A stretch of 64,000 nt of DNA from Streptomyces sp. PKU-EA00015 (GCF_013387495.1 NZ_JABZEE010000011.1:62001-126000), one strand, 5' to 3'. Positions 24,329 through 33,832 are shown, counted from the first letter of the stretch. Program-made: numbers and translations. Notes: generated by a model not told the origin, from the letters alone.

Positions 24329-25897
24329 TCAGGCGGACGGCTGGGCCTCTGTGCCCTGCCCCGTCCCGGCGGGCTGCGTCCCCCATTCCACCCGGGGCCC
24401 CGCCACGGTCTGCGCGGCATGTCGCCGCCGGGCCGCACGCCTCAGGGCGAAAACATCCTCGGCCCCGTCGAGCACTCCGCCGGACGGGTCGTCCGAGCCG
24501 TCCGTCCGCACCCCGTCGCGTTCGGGCATGAGGATGTCCCGCACGATCACCGCGCACAGATACAGCGTGCCCAGCAGGTGCAGGGTGATCGCGAGCTGGT
24601 AGCCCTCGGGCGGCAGCCCCTGGTGCTTCTCGCTGGTGGTGTACGCGAGGTACATCCAGATGCCGAGGAAGTACATGACCTCGCAGGCCTGCCAGACGAG
24701 GAAGTCCCGCCAGCGCGGACGGGCGAGCGCCGCGAGCGGGATCAGCCACAGCACGTACTGCGGCGAGTAGACCTTGTTGGTGAGGACGAACACGGCGACG
24801 ACCAGGAACGCCAGTTGCGCGAACCGGGGCCTGCGCGGTGCGGTGAGAGTCAGCAGAGCGATACCGGCGCACGCCACGATCGTCAGGAGCATCGCGTACG
24901 TGTTGACCGTCTCCGCCTCGATCGAGCGGCCTGTGCGCTGGGTGATGATCAGCCAGAACGAGCCGAAGTCGACGGGCCGCTCCTGGCTGAAGCTGTAGAA
25001 CTTCTTCCAGCCCTCCGGCGCCAGCAGCATGACGGGGACGTTGACCACGAGCCACGCCGCCACGGCCCCGAAAGCCGCCGTGAGGAACTCGCGCCACTTG
25101 CCCGCACGCCAGCACAGCACCAGCAGCGGCCCGAGGAGCAGGAACGGGTAGAACTTGGCGGCCGTCGCCAGGCCGATGAGGACGCCTGCGGCGAGCACCC
25201 GGCTGCGCGACCACATCAGCATCGCCGAAGCCGTCAGGGCCACCGCGAGCAGGTCCCAGTTGATCGTCGCCGTCAGCGCGAACGCGGGTGCCAGGGCCAC
25301 CAGCAGCGCGTCCCACGGGCGGCGGCGGTGGGTGCGGGCGACGCAGACGGCGATGACGGCGGCGCAGATCAGCAGCATGCCCGCGTTGATCATCCAGTAC
25401 AGCTGCTCGCGCTGCATCATGTCGTCGCCCGACAGCCCGAGCCAGGAGGCGGCGTCGGCGACCCAGGAGGCGACCTGCATGAACAGCCCGGTGAGTACGG
25501 GGTATTCGAGGTACTCCATGTCACCGGGCAGCCGGTCGAAGTACGGAATGCGCCCATCGGCGAAGCCGCGGCCGAGATACAGGTGCGGGATGTCCGAGTA
25601 GCAGGCGTGGGTGTACTGCGAACTGGTGCCCCTGAACCAGGCCCAGTTGTAGCAGGGCAGCTTCTGCACCATGCCGAGCGCGAACATGCCGATCGCCACC
25701 AGGGCGATGACACGCACGGGTGTGAGCGGACCGTTGCCCGCGCGCCGTGCCCAGCGGCCTGCGGGGCCACCGATCAGCTCGCTGCCGGCCGCGGCCACCC
25801 TGTCGCGCCGTGTGGGGCGCACGTCAGGACTGTCCCGCCGTGCGGGCAGGACACCGCGGCGGTCCTCGTACACGCTCGTCTCCTCTGCGCTGGGCAT
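24329..25897 (-). CDS. GT87-type polyprenyl-phosphate-dependent glycosyltransferase
   Basis: A 522-residue polytopic membrane protein with about ten hydrophobic segments. The large extracytoplasmic loop after the first segment contains YSDIPHLYLGRGFADGRIPY and MEYLEYPVLTG, and later there is ATAAKFYPFLLLGPLL, the GT87/alpha-mannosyltransferase pattern. Such enzymes take sugars from polyprenyl-phosphate carriers on the outer face. It lies downstream of the class A PBP gene on the same strand, so a role in glycosylating envelope material is plausible. ATG 25897 is the chosen start; ATG 25906 is three codons upstream. Confidence 0.85.
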   Translation of the reverse strand: MPSAEETSVYEDRRGVLPARRDSPDVRPTRRDRVAAAGSELIGGPAGRWARRAGNGPLTPVRVIALVAIGMFALGMVQKLPCYNWAWFRGTSSQYTHACYSDIPHLYLGRGFADGRIPYFDRLPGDMEYLEYPVLTGLFMQVASWVADAASWLGLSGDDMMQREQLYWMINAGMLLICAAVIAVCVARTHRRRPWDALLVALAPAFALTATINWDLLAVALTASAMLMWSRSRVLAAGVLIGLATAAKFYPFLLLGPLLVLCWRAGKWREFLTAAFGAVAAWLVVNVPVMLLAPEGWKKFYSFSQERPVDFGSFWLIITQRTGRSIEAETVNTYAMLLTIVACAGIALLTLTAPRRPRFAQLAFLVVAVFVLTNKVYSPQYVLWLIPLAALARPRWRDFLVWQACEVMYFLGIWMYLAYTTSEKHQGLPPEGYQLAITLHLLGTLYLCAVIVRDILMPERDGVRTDGSDDPSGGVLDGAEDVFALRRAARRRHAAQTVAGPRVEWGTQPAGTGQGTEAQPSA

Positions 25898-26022
25898 GGT
25901 GCACATCCTGCCGCAAGGGGCCGGGTGCACGACGAGGGCCGCCGTGTCCGGCGGGCACAGGCACGAAGCGCTGCGCCTGCCGGTACGGCGGCCCTCCGGC
26001 GGTGCCGGCCTACGGGCGGCGG

Positions 26023-28695
26023 CTACTCGGTTCCGTCGGAGCCTCCGATGAAGCCTCCGCCGTTGCCTCCGCCGTTGTTGCCGTTGCCTCCGCCGCTGTC
26101 CGTACCCGGCGACGTCGTCGGACTCGTGGTGACCCCGCCGTTGTCTCCGCCCTGGTCGGTGCCGGCATCGGTGCCGCCGGTGGGCTCGCAGGTCCAGTCC
26201 TCCCACGGGTTGCACGACTCCGAGGGGCGGCCGGGGCTCTTCGACGGGCTCTCCGACGGGCTCGAGGACGGCGACTCGGACGGGCTCGAGGACGGGCTGC
26301 TGCTCGGTGTCGGCTTGGGGCTGACCGCGCCACCGCCCCAGACGGCCTCAGCGTCGAGCTCCTCCGGCTCGTCGAACTCCACGATCTTGGCGTTCTTGAG
26401 CGCCTTGGACATGTACGTCTGCCAGATCTCGGAGGGGAACGACGAACCGTGGATCGTGTCCCGGTCACCGGTGCCGTACATCTTCAGGAACTCGCGCTTC
26501 TTGCCGCTCTTCTCGTCGTCGTCGAGGCGGTACATGTCGATGGCGGTCGACAGCTGCGGGGTGTAGCCGACGAACCACGCGGACTTGTTGTCGTCGGTGG
26601 TACCCGTCTTGCCGGCGACCTGACGGCCGGGAAGGCGCGCGTTCTTACCCGTGCCCTCCTCGTCGTCGACGACGTCCCTGAGCACGTCCGTGACGTTGGT
26701 GGCGACGGCCTTGGTGAAGGCCGTCTTGGCCTTGTCCTCGTGCGTGTAGATCGTCTTGCCCTGGTACTCGACGGACGTCACGGAGTACGGGTCGCGCTGC
26801 TTTCCGTTGGCCGCGAAGGTGCCGTAGGCGCCGGCCATACGGATGGCGCTGGGGTCCGAGATACCGAGGGAGAACGAGGGGACGTTCGCCTCGACCAGGC
26901 TGGTTTCGAGCAGACCGGCGTCGACGGCCGCCTTCCGCACCTGCGGAATGCCGATGTCCATGCCGAGCTGCACGAACGGCGAGTTTGCCGAGTGGATCAT
27001 GGCTTCGCGCAGGCTGATGTTCTTGAACGACTCGTCACCGTCGTTGCGCTGCAGCCACTCCTTGCCCTCCTCGTTGCGCCAGATCGAGCCGTTGTAGTTC
27101 TTGATCTTGAGCTTGTTGGCTCCGTTGTACCGGCTCTTGTCGGGGTCGACGATGGTGCGCTCACTGGGCCCCTGCTCCGGACCGAGCTCGGGGTTGCGCA
27201 CGCCGTCCCGCATCGCGGCGGCCAGCACGAAGGGCTTGAACGTCGATCCGACCTGGGCACCGGTCGCGTCCGCGTTGTTCGTGAAGTGCTTCGTCGCGTC
27301 CTGACCGCCGTAGATCGCGACGATCTTCCCGGTCTCCGGCTCCACGGAGGCGCCGCCGAACTGAACGTGGGTGTCCTCCGGCCGCTCCTCCGGTTTGATG
27401 TGCTTCTTGTAGATGTTCTTGATGGAGGCCTCGAGCGCGTTGACCTTCTTCTTGTCGAAGGTCGTGTGGATCTCGTAGCCGCCCTGCGCCAGCTTCTTCT
27501 CGGTCATCCCCTCGTAGTTGTTCATGAAGTTGGCCTTGGCCAGGTCCACCAGATAGCCGATCTGCCCGCTCAGCTGCGCGTCCTTCTTCGGCTTCTGCGG
27601 TGTGGGGAACTCCGTGTACTTGGCGCGCTCCTCGGCGGGGAGCCGGTTGTCCTTGACCATCTCGTCGAGGATCCAGCGCCAGCGCTCCTCGGCTCGCGCC
27701 CTGTTGGCCGCCGCCGTCGCCCTGGAGTCGATCTCCGTGGCGCCGGCCGGGTCGAAGTACGTCGCGCCCTTGAGGAGCGAGGCGAGGAACGCACACTCGC
27801 TCGCGTTCAGGTCCTCGGCGTCCTTGTTGTAGTACGTCCGGGCCGCGGCCTGGATGCCGTAGGCACCGCGGCCGTAGTACGAGGTGTTCAGGTAGCCCGC
27901 CATGATGTCGGGCTTGTCCATCGTGCTGTCGATCTTGATGGAGATGAACAGCTCCTGGAACTTGCGGCTCAGGGTCTGGTCCTGGTCGTCGAGCCGCGCG
28001 TTCTTCACGTACTGCTGGGTGATGGTCGAGCCACCCTGCGTCTGCTGGCCCCGGGCCATGTTGAACACGGCGCGGGAGATGCCCATCGGGTCGATGCCCG
28101 AGTCCTTCTCGAAGGTCTTGTTCTCCGCGGAGATGACGGCGTCCTGCATCTCCCTCGGAATCTGGTCGATACCGATGATCTGGCGGTTGACCTCACCGCC
28201 CGTGGCGGCCATCTGGGAGCCGTCGGCCCAGTAGTACACGTTGTTCTGGGCCGTGGCCGCCTCCGCCACCTTCGGGACGACGACCATGCTGTACGCGAGG
28301 GCGGCGGCCACCATCAGCAGCCCTATGAAGCCGATGCACAGTCCCGCGACGAGCTTCCAGGAGGGCATCCAGCGACGCCATCCGTACTTGTCGTGTCGCG
28401 GGTAGTCGATCAGCCGCTTCTTACCGGCCGCGGCTCCGGCGGCGCCGCGGCGCGCGGCCCTGCCACCTGTTCCCGACTCGTCCACGCGCCGGCGACCACC
28501 GCCCCGCTGGGCGGCGCGCCGGGCCTCGGCTCTGCCACCGTACGGACGCTCCTCCCCATGAGAAGCGGAAGGGGAGGCTGACGTGGCACCCCTCCCGGGT
28601 GCTGCACGTCGCCCAGAGGACTGTTGGGCGGCGCGTCGGGCCGCGGCGCGCCCGCCACCCTGCGGCTGCGGCGGTTTGCGTCGGTGCTCGCTCAT
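26023..28695 (-). CDS. Class A penicillin-binding protein (bifunctional)
   Basis: An 890-residue peptidoglycan synthase. It has a long basic cytoplasmic N-terminus (Arg/Gly-rich, about residues 1-110), one membrane anchor (about 113-140), a GT51 glycosyltransferase domain with QTQGGSTITQQYVKN, and a transpeptidase domain with catalytic STFK, SAN and KTGTT motifs. A Ser/Pro-rich tail with repeated SSSPSES blocks follows (about 790-830), and then a Gly/Thr-rich end. It polymerises glycan strands and cross-links them at the membrane. GAGGAG precedes ATG 28695. The tail region probably extends through the thick wall. Confidence 0.96.
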   Translation of the reverse strand: MSEHRRKPPQPQGGGRAAARRAAQQSSGRRAAPGRGATSASPSASHGEERPYGGRAEARRAAQRGGGRRRVDESGTGGRAARRGAAGAAAGKKRLIDYPRHDKYGWRRWMPSWKLVAGLCIGFIGLLMVAAALAYSMVVVPKVAEAATAQNNVYYWADGSQMAATGGEVNRQIIGIDQIPREMQDAVISAENKTFEKDSGIDPMGISRAVFNMARGQQTQGGSTITQQYVKNARLDDQDQTLSRKFQELFISIKIDSTMDKPDIMAGYLNTSYYGRGAYGIQAAARTYYNKDAEDLNASECAFLASLLKGATYFDPAGATEIDSRATAAANRARAEERWRWILDEMVKDNRLPAEERAKYTEFPTPQKPKKDAQLSGQIGYLVDLAKANFMNNYEGMTEKKLAQGGYEIHTTFDKKKVNALEASIKNIYKKHIKPEERPEDTHVQFGGASVEPETGKIVAIYGGQDATKHFTNNADATGAQVGSTFKPFVLAAAMRDGVRNPELGPEQGPSERTIVDPDKSRYNGANKLKIKNYNGSIWRNEEGKEWLQRNDGDESFKNISLREAMIHSANSPFVQLGMDIGIPQVRKAAVDAGLLETSLVEANVPSFSLGISDPSAIRMAGAYGTFAANGKQRDPYSVTSVEYQGKTIYTHEDKAKTAFTKAVATNVTDVLRDVVDDEEGTGKNARLPGRQVAGKTGTTDDNKSAWFVGYTPQLSTAIDMYRLDDDEKSGKKREFLKMYGTGDRDTIHGSSFPSEIWQTYMSKALKNAKIVEFDEPEELDAEAVWGGGAVSPKPTPSSSPSSSPSESPSSSPSESPSKSPGRPSESCNPWEDWTCEPTGGTDAGTDQGGDNGGVTTSPTTSPGTDSGGGNGNNGGGNGGGFIGGSDGTE

Positions 28696-29067
28696 CGAAC
28701 GACTACTCCTCGGGCAGGCGAGACGCCTGGAAGCGGCAGTTGAGTTCCGGTCCCCCCGAAATGGATACGGCCGAGCTCTGGGGAGAGCTCATCCGCTGTG
28801 CATCCACGGCGATGACGCACAGGGGCGTCACATGGTTCCCGGTGGTCTGCATGCCGCACAGACTACGCACGGTCAAAACCCACCGAGGGTCGAAGTTCAC
28901 CCCATTTCAGGCAACTCACCGCCGACGAATTGACGATGTGATGCCGCTCACGAAGGCCCCCCTTGTCGCATGCGCAGCACCGCTCTATCGTGCTGATGTA
29001 TCGAGTCGATACATCAGCACGACACATCGGACCGGCATACGGGCACCGACGGGCGAGGGAGGCGGCA
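28696..29067. other. Divergent PBP/padR promoter region
   Basis: 372 bp between divergently transcribed genes. Its right part carries a long perfect operator (28988-29022). The left part presumably holds the PBP promoter. No ORF or RNA gene is convincing. Confidence 0.5.
28988..29022. promoter_or_regulatory. Perfect 35-bp palindromic operator (probable PadR site)
   Basis: Two 17-bp perfectly complementary arms (28988-29004 and 29006-29022) around a single central G. The core reads GATGTATCGA-G-TCGATACATC, matching the ATGT...ACAT style of PadR-family operators. It ends 45 bp before the padR GTG start, as expected for autorepression, and could also affect the divergent PBP gene. Confidence 0.85.
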
Positions 29068-29784
29068 GTGAGCAGACGCTCAGGCATCCTCGAGTTCGCC
29101 GTCCTCGGCCTGCTCCGCGAAGCCCCGATGCACGGGTACGAGCTGCGCAAGCGGCTCAACACCTCGCTGGGAATCTTCCGGGCCTTCAGCTACGGAACCC
29201 TCTACCCCTGCCTCAAGACGCTCGTCGCCAACGGCTGGTTGATCGAGGAACCGGGAAACGCACCCGAGGACGCCCTCGCCGCATCGCTGGCGGGGCGCCG
29301 CGCCAAGATCGTCTACCGGCTGACGGCGGAAGGTAAGGAGCACTTCGAAGAGCTGCTCTCGCACACCGGTCCCGACACCTGGGAGGACGAGCACTTCGCA
29401 GCCCGTTTCGCCTTCTTCGGCCAGACGGAGCGCGAGGTGCGGATGCGGGTCCTGGAGGGCCGCCGCAGCCGGCTGGAGGAGCGCCTGGAGAAGATGCGCG
29501 CCTCTCTCGCCCGCACCCGCGAGCGCCTCGACGACTACACGCTCGAACTGCAGCGGCACGGCATGGAGTCCGTGGAGCGGGAAGTGCGCTGGCTGAACGA
29601 GCTCATCGAGAGCGAGCGGGCGGGGCGGGAGCAGCGACGGCCCTCCCCCGAAAGCACCGCTCAGCAGGACAACACATCTGGAGCGACGGGCGGCCTGCCC
29701 CGGCACCAGGGCGACGAGTCACCCGGAGGGACACCTCCCGACGGCTCCACCCCGCCGGATCCGTCCGACGACACCGCCAAGTGA
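29068..29784 (+). CDS. PadR family transcriptional regulator
   Basis: A 238-residue PadR-family regulator. The winged HTH occupies residues 1 to about 95 ([49 protein letters not shown]). A coiled-coil dimerisation region of subfamily 1 type follows (about 130-195, rich in Arg/Glu/Leu heptads). A Pro/Gly/Ser-rich disordered tail of about 40 residues ends it. GTG 29068 was chosen because GGGAGG lies just upstream and the HTH starts at once. It is likely co-transcribed with the inositol-phosphate synthase gene 59 bp downstream. It probably binds the 35-bp palindrome in front of it. Confidence 0.93.
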   Translation: MSRRSGILEFAVLGLLREAPMHGYELRKRLNTSLGIFRAFSYGTLYPCLKTLVANGWLIEEPGNAPEDALAASLAGRRAKIVYRLTAEGKEHFEELLSHTGPDTWEDEHFAARFAFFGQTEREVRMRVLEGRRSRLEERLEKMRASLARTRERLDDYTLELQRHGMESVEREVRWLNELIESERAGREQRRPSPESTAQQDNTSGATGGLPRHQGDESPGGTPPDGSTPPDPSDDTAK

Positions 29785-29843
29785 GGCCCTGCGCTCCGCA
29801 GGGTTTCATCCGGAATACCGAGATCACACAGGGAGCAACCGGA

Positions 29844-30926
29844 ATGGGTTCGGTTCGCGTAGCCATCGTCGGCGTGGGCAACTGCGCCGCCTCGCTGGTG
29901 CAGGGCGTCGAGTACTACAAGGACGCCGACCCGGCAGCCAAGGTGCCGGGTCTGATGCACGTCCAGTTCGGCGAGTATCACGTTCGTGACGTCGAGTTCG
30001 TGGCCGCCTTCGACGTGGACGCCAAGAAGGTCGGCCTCGACCTCGCCGACGCCATCGGCGCCAGCGAGAACAACACCATCAAGATCTGCGACGTGCCGTC
30101 GACCGGCGTCACCGTGCAGCGCGGCCACACCCTGGACGGTCTGGGCAAGTACTACCGCCAGACCATCGAGGAGTCCCCCGAGGCCCCGGTCGACGTCGTC
30201 CAGGTCCTCAAGGACAAGCAGGTCGACGTCCTGGTCTGCTACCTGCCCGTCGGTTCCGAGGACGCTGCGAAGTTCTACGCGCAGTGCGCCATCGACGCCA
30301 AGGTCGCGTTCGTCAACGCCCTCCCGGTCTTCATCGCCGGCACCAAGGAGTGGGCGGACAAGTTCACCGAGGCCGGTGTCCCGATCGTCGGTGACGACAT
30401 CAAGTCGCAGGTCGGCGCCACCATCACGCACCGCGTGATGGCGAAGCTCTTCGAGGACCGGGGCGTCATCCTGGACCGCACGATGCAGCTGAACGTCGGC
30501 GGCAACATGGACTTCAAGAACATGCTCGAGCGCGAGCGCCTGGAGTCCAAGAAGATCTCGAAGACGCAGGCCGTCACCTCGCAGATCCCGGACCGCGAGC
30601 TGGGCGAGAAGAACGTCCACATCGGCCCGTCGGACTACGTGGCCTGGCTGGACGACCGCAAGTGGGCGTACGTGCGTCTCGAGGGCCGCGCCTTCGGTGA
30701 CGTCCCGCTGAACCTCGAGTACAAACTCGAGGTGTGGGACTCCCCGAACTCCGCGGGTGTCATCATCGACGCCCTGCGCGCCGCGAAGATCGCCAAGGAC
30801 CGGGGCATCGGCGGCCCGATCCTCTCCGCGTCCTCGTACTTCATGAAGTCCCCGCCGGTCCAGTACTTCGACGACCAGGCTCGTGAGAGCGTCGAGAAGT
30901 TCATCAAGGGCGAGGTCGAGCGCTAA
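29844..30926 (+). CDS. ino1: Inositol-3-phosphate synthase
   Basis: A 360-residue NAD-dependent enzyme that makes 1L-myo-inositol 1-phosphate from glucose 6-phosphate. This is the first step to phosphatidylinositol and mycothiol in actinomycetes. The Rossmann motif [16 protein letters not shown] starts the protein. [15 protein letters not shown] and [13 protein letters not shown] are the family's active-site and signature segments. The length matches actinobacterial enzymes, shorter than eukaryotic ones. The ATG follows GGGAG. It is downstream of padR, which may control it, and is closed by a 15-bp-arm terminator. Confidence 0.96.
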   Translation: MGSVRVAIVGVGNCAASLVQGVEYYKDADPAAKVPGLMHVQFGEYHVRDVEFVAAFDVDAKKVGLDLADAIGASENNTIKICDVPSTGVTVQRGHTLDGLGKYYRQTIEESPEAPVDVVQVLKDKQVDVLVCYLPVGSEDAAKFYAQCAIDAKVAFVNALPVFIAGTKEWADKFTEAGVPIVGDDIKSQVGATITHRVMAKLFEDRGVILDRTMQLNVGGNMDFKNMLERERLESKKISKTQAVTSQIPDRELGEKNVHIGPSDYVAWLDDRKWAYVRLEGRAFGDVPLNLEYKLEVWDSPNSAGVIIDALRAAKIAKDRGIGGPILSASSYFMKSPPVQYFDDQARESVEKFIKGEVER

Positions 30927-30944
30927 GCGTTCGTCCCGTCCGAT

Positions 30945-30985
30945 CGAGGAGGGTCCCCGGGTCATCGGCTCGGGGACCCTCCTCG
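30945..30985 (+). terminator. Terminator after inositol-phosphate synthase
   Basis: A 15-bp perfect stem (CGAGGAGGGTCCCCG / CGGGGACCCTCCTCG) with an 11-nt loop. It ends 3 bp before the first possible start codon of the next gene. Confidence 0.9.
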
Positions 30986-30988
30986 TAT

Positions 30989-32272
30989 GTGACCCTTGCT
31001 CGCATGCCCGCTGTACGTGATCTGCGCGTACTACTGCGCCTGACCGACTTCCGCCGACTGCTGACCGTCCGGCTGCTCTCCCAGTCGGCCGACGGCGTCT
31101 ACCAGGTCGCTCTCGCCACGCATGTGGTGTTCTCCCCGGAGAAGCAGACCTCGCCGGCCGCGATCGCCTCCGCCATGGCCGTCCTGTTGCTTCCGTACTC
31201 CTTCGTGGGCCCCTTCGCCGGCGTGCTCCTCGATCGCTGGCAGCGCCGACAGGTCTTCCTCTACGGCAATCTCCTGCGCGCCCTGCTCGCAGGCTGCACG
31301 GCGCTGCTCATTCTGGCCTCGGTGCCGGACTGGCTCTTCTACGCCTCCGCGCTGTCCGTCACGGCCGTCAACCGGTTCGTACTGGCGGGGCTCTCGGCCG
31401 CGCTGCCTCGTGTCGTCGACGCCGACCGGCTCGTCATGGCCAACTCCGTGTCGCCCACCGCCGGAACGCTCGCCGCCACCGCGGGCGGCGGGCTGGCCTT
31501 CCTGGTCCGCCTCGCCGTCGCCGATTCCGATGCTGTGGTGGTACTGGTCGGGGCCGCGCTCTACCTCTCTTCCGCTCTGGCGTCGCTGCGCATGGGGCGC
31601 GAACTTCTCGGTCCTGATCCGGAGCTCGTCCAGCCGCGTCTGCTCACGGCGATCGCGTCCACGGCTCGCGGGCTGCTGGACGGCCTGCGGCATCTGACTC
31701 AGCGACCGCCCGCTGCCCACGCTTTGGCGGCGATGACCCTCATGCGGTTCTGCTACGGCGCGTTCACCGTGATGGTGCTCATGCTCTGCCGCTACGCGTG
31801 GACCGATACCGACTCCGACGGACTCGCCCTCCTCGGCCTGGCACTCGCGGTCTCGGGTGCGGGGTTCTTCGCCGCCGCCGTGCTGTCGCCCTGGGCGATC
31901 GGGCGCCTCGGGCGGTACGGCTGGATGGTCGGATGCGCCGCGGCGGCAGCCGTCCTCGAACCGGCGCTGGGGCTGCCGTTCGCTCCCGGGCCGATACTGG
32001 TCGCGGCTTTCGCTCTGGGCCTTGTCACCCAAGGAGCGAAGATCGCGACGGACACGGTCGTCCAGACCGCCACGGACGACGCCTTCCGTGGCCGGATCTT
32101 CGCTCTCTACGACATGTTGTTCAACGCGAGCTTCGTCGGAGCGGCCGGCATCGCGGCCCTCATGCTGCCGCCGGGCGGCAGGTCGGCTCCGCTCATCGGC
32201 CTGGTCGCGGTCATCTATGCAGGGGTCGCCGTGATGCTGGCGCGCTGGAGGCGTACGGGGGAGCTGGTCTAG
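30989..32272 (+). CDS. MFS transporter
   Basis: A 427-residue, 12-segment major facilitator protein. The loop between segments 2 and 3 reads FAGVLLDRWQRRQVFLYGNL, the classic MFS motif A region (GxLxDRxGRR). The substrate is unknown. It has no visible ribosome binding site: GTG 30989 starts 3 bp after the upstream terminator stem, and ATG 31004 is the next in-frame choice, also without one. A leaderless transcript is possible. It is convergent with pcnA, with two parS palindromes between the stops. Confidence 0.88.
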   Translation: MTLARMPAVRDLRVLLRLTDFRRLLTVRLLSQSADGVYQVALATHVVFSPEKQTSPAAIASAMAVLLLPYSFVGPFAGVLLDRWQRRQVFLYGNLLRALLAGCTALLILASVPDWLFYASALSVTAVNRFVLAGLSAALPRVVDADRLVMANSVSPTAGTLAATAGGGLAFLVRLAVADSDAVVVLVGAALYLSSALASLRMGRELLGPDPELVQPRLLTAIASTARGLLDGLRHLTQRPPAAHALAAMTLMRFCYGAFTVMVLMLCRYAWTDTDSDGLALLGLALAVSGAGFFAAAVLSPWAIGRLGRYGWMVGCAAAAAVLEPALGLPFAPGPILVAAFALGLVTQGAKIATDTVVQTATDDAFRGRIFALYDMLFNASFVGAAGIAALMLPPGGRSAPLIGLVAVIYAGVAVMLARWRRTGELV

Positions 32273-32282
32273 CGAAAAGCGC

Positions 32283-32316
32283 TCGGGGCGGTGTTTCACG
32301 TGAAACACCGCCCCGA
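32283..32316. terminator. 34-bp perfect palindrome with parS at its core
   Basis: 17-bp arms with no loop: the parS 14-mer is extended outward by 10 further complementary bases on each side (TCGGGGCGGT / ACCGCCCCGA). It lies 10 bp after the MFS stop codon and could form a bidirectional terminator stem as well as bind ParB. Confidence 0.7.
32293..32306. promoter_or_regulatory. parS: parS site (ParB binding)
   Basis: Perfect GTTTCACGTGAAAC, the first of two copies 42 bp apart (centre to centre) between convergent genes. Confidence 0.95.
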
Positions 32317-32326
32317 CCGTCATGAG

Positions 32327-32356
32327 GGCGCGATGTTTCACGTGAAACATCGCGCC
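32327..32356. terminator. 30-bp perfect palindrome with parS at its core
   Basis: 15-bp arms around the second parS copy, extended by 8 bp on each side (GGCGCGAT / ATCGCGCC). It sits just past the pcnA stop codon on the minus strand and probably doubles as its terminator. Confidence 0.65.
32335..32348. promoter_or_regulatory. parS: parS site (ParB binding)
   Basis: Perfect GTTTCACGTGAAAC. A half-site GTTTCACG follows at about 32358, so the locus is close to a triple array. Confidence 0.95.
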
Positions 32357-32365
32357 GTTTCACGC

Positions 32366-33832
32366 TCAGCCCTGCGTCGCCCACCACTCCTTGAGTGCGG
32401 CAACCGCGGCATCGTGCTCCATCGGTCCGTTCTCGAGACGCAGATCGAGAAGGAAGGCGTACGCCTTGCCGATCACCGGGCCGGGGCCGACGCCCAGGAT
32501 CTCCTGGATCTGGTTGCCGTTGAGGTCCGGCCGAATCGCGTCCAGCTCCTCCTGCTCCTGCAGCTGAGCAATGCGCTCCTCGAGACCGTCGTAGGCCCGG
32601 GAGAGCGCAGTCGCCTTCTTCTTGTTCCGGGTCGTGCAGTCCGAGCGGGTCAGCTTGTGCAGCCGCGACAGCAGCGGCCCGGCGTCCCGCACGTAGCGCC
32701 GCACCGCCGAGTCGGTCCATTCGCCGGTCCCGTAGCCGTGGAAGCGCAGGTGCAGCTCGACCAGCCGCGCGACGTCCTTGACCATCTCGTTCGAGTACTT
32801 GAGCGCCGCCATCCGCTTCTTGGTCATCTTCGCGCCCACCACTTCGTGGTGGTGGAAGGAGACGCGCCCGTCCTTCTCGAACCGCCGCGTCCGCGGCTTC
32901 CCGATGTCATGGAGCAGCGCCGCCAGCCTCAGTACGAGGTCCGGTCCCTCGTCCTCGAGGCCGACCGCCTGGTCGAGCACGGTGAGTGAATGCTCGTACA
33001 CATCCTTGTGCCGGTGATGCTCGTCGCTCTCGAGGCGGAGTGCCGGCAGCTCGGGCAGTACGTAGTCCGCGAGCCCGGTGTCGACGAGCAGCCCCAGTCC
33101 CTTCCGGGGGTGCGCGGACAGCAGCAACTTGTTCAGTTCGTCACGCACACGTTCAGCGGAAACGATCTCGATGCGTTGCGCCATCGACTTCATGGCGGCC
33201 ACCACGTCGGGCGCCACCTCGAAATCGAGCTGGGCTGCGAACCGGGCGGCGCGCATCATCCGCAGCGGATCGTCCGAGAAGGACTCCTCAGGAGTGCCGG
33301 GCGTTCGCAGCACACGGGCCGCAAGGTCCTCGAGACCGCCGTGCGGGTCGATGAACGCCTTCTCGGGAAGGGCGACGGCCATGGCGTTCACCGTGAAGTC
33401 CCGACGGACAAGGTCTTCCTCGATGGAGTCGCCGTAGGACACCTCGGGCTTGCGCGACGTCCGGTCGTAGGACTCCGACCGGTAGGTGGTCACCTCGATC
33501 TGGAAGTGCTGCACGTCGTCACCGACGCGGCCCTCCTTCTGGGATCCGACCGTGCCGAAGGCGATGCCTACGTCCCAGACCGAGTCCGCCCACGGGCGGA
33601 TGATCTTGAGTACATCCTCTGGCCGAGCGTCCGTCGTGAAGTCGAGGTCGTTGCCGAGCCGACCGAGAAGCGCGTCACGTACCGAGCCGCCGACCAGGGC
33701 GAGGCTGAACCCGGCCTCCTGGAAACGGCGGGCAAGGTCGTCGGCGACCGGGGACACCCGCAGCAGTTCGCTCACCGCGCGGCGTTGCACCTGGCTCAGG
33801 GCAGTGGGGTTGTCTTCATTGGCGTTCGGCAC
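32366..33832 (-). CDS. pcnA: CCA tRNA nucleotidyltransferase
   Basis: A 488-residue class II nucleotidyltransferase of the CCA-adding/poly(A) polymerase family. The catalytic head reads ALVGGSVRDALLGR and LDFTTDAR (the metal-binding DxD equivalent). EEDLVRRDFTVNAMAV and DPLRMMRAARFAAQL are family signatures. A C-terminal HD domain follows (LLHDIGKP). It adds or repairs the CCA end of tRNAs; the tRNA-Ile in this window indeed lacks an encoded CCA. GTG 33832 (VPNANEDNP) is the likely start although no clear ribosome site precedes it. It is divergent from the DUF6049 gene, as in mycobacteria. Confidence 0.95.
   Translation of the reverse strand: MPNANEDNPTALSQVQRRAVSELLRVSPVADDLARRFQEAGFSLALVGGSVRDALLGRLGNDLDFTTDARPEDVLKIIRPWADSVWDVGIAFGTVGSQKEGRVGDDVQHFQIEVTTYRSESYDRTSRKPEVSYGDSIEEDLVRRDFTVNAMAVALPEKAFIDPHGGLEDLAARVLRTPGTPEESFSDDPLRMMRAARFAAQLDFEVAPDVVAAMKSMAQRIEIVSAERVRDELNKLLLSAHPRKGLGLLVDTGLADYVLPELPALRLESDEHHRHKDVYEHSLTVLDQAVGLEDEGPDLVLRLAALLHDIGKPRTRRFEKDGRVSFHHHEVVGAKMTKKRMAALKYSNEMVKDVARLVELHLRFHGYGTGEWTDSAVRRYVRDAGPLLSRLHKLTRSDCTTRNKKKATALSRAYDGLEERIAQLQEQEELDAIRPDLNGNQIQEILGVGPGPVIGKAYAFLLDLRLENGPMEHDAAVAALKEWWATQG

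Noticed and set aside
26240..26330. Ser/Pro repeats in the PBP gene as a DNA repeat array or CRISPR-like element
   Set aside because: The repetition is in codons for a short SSSPSES motif within one reading frame, i.e. a low-complexity protein linker. There are no spacers.
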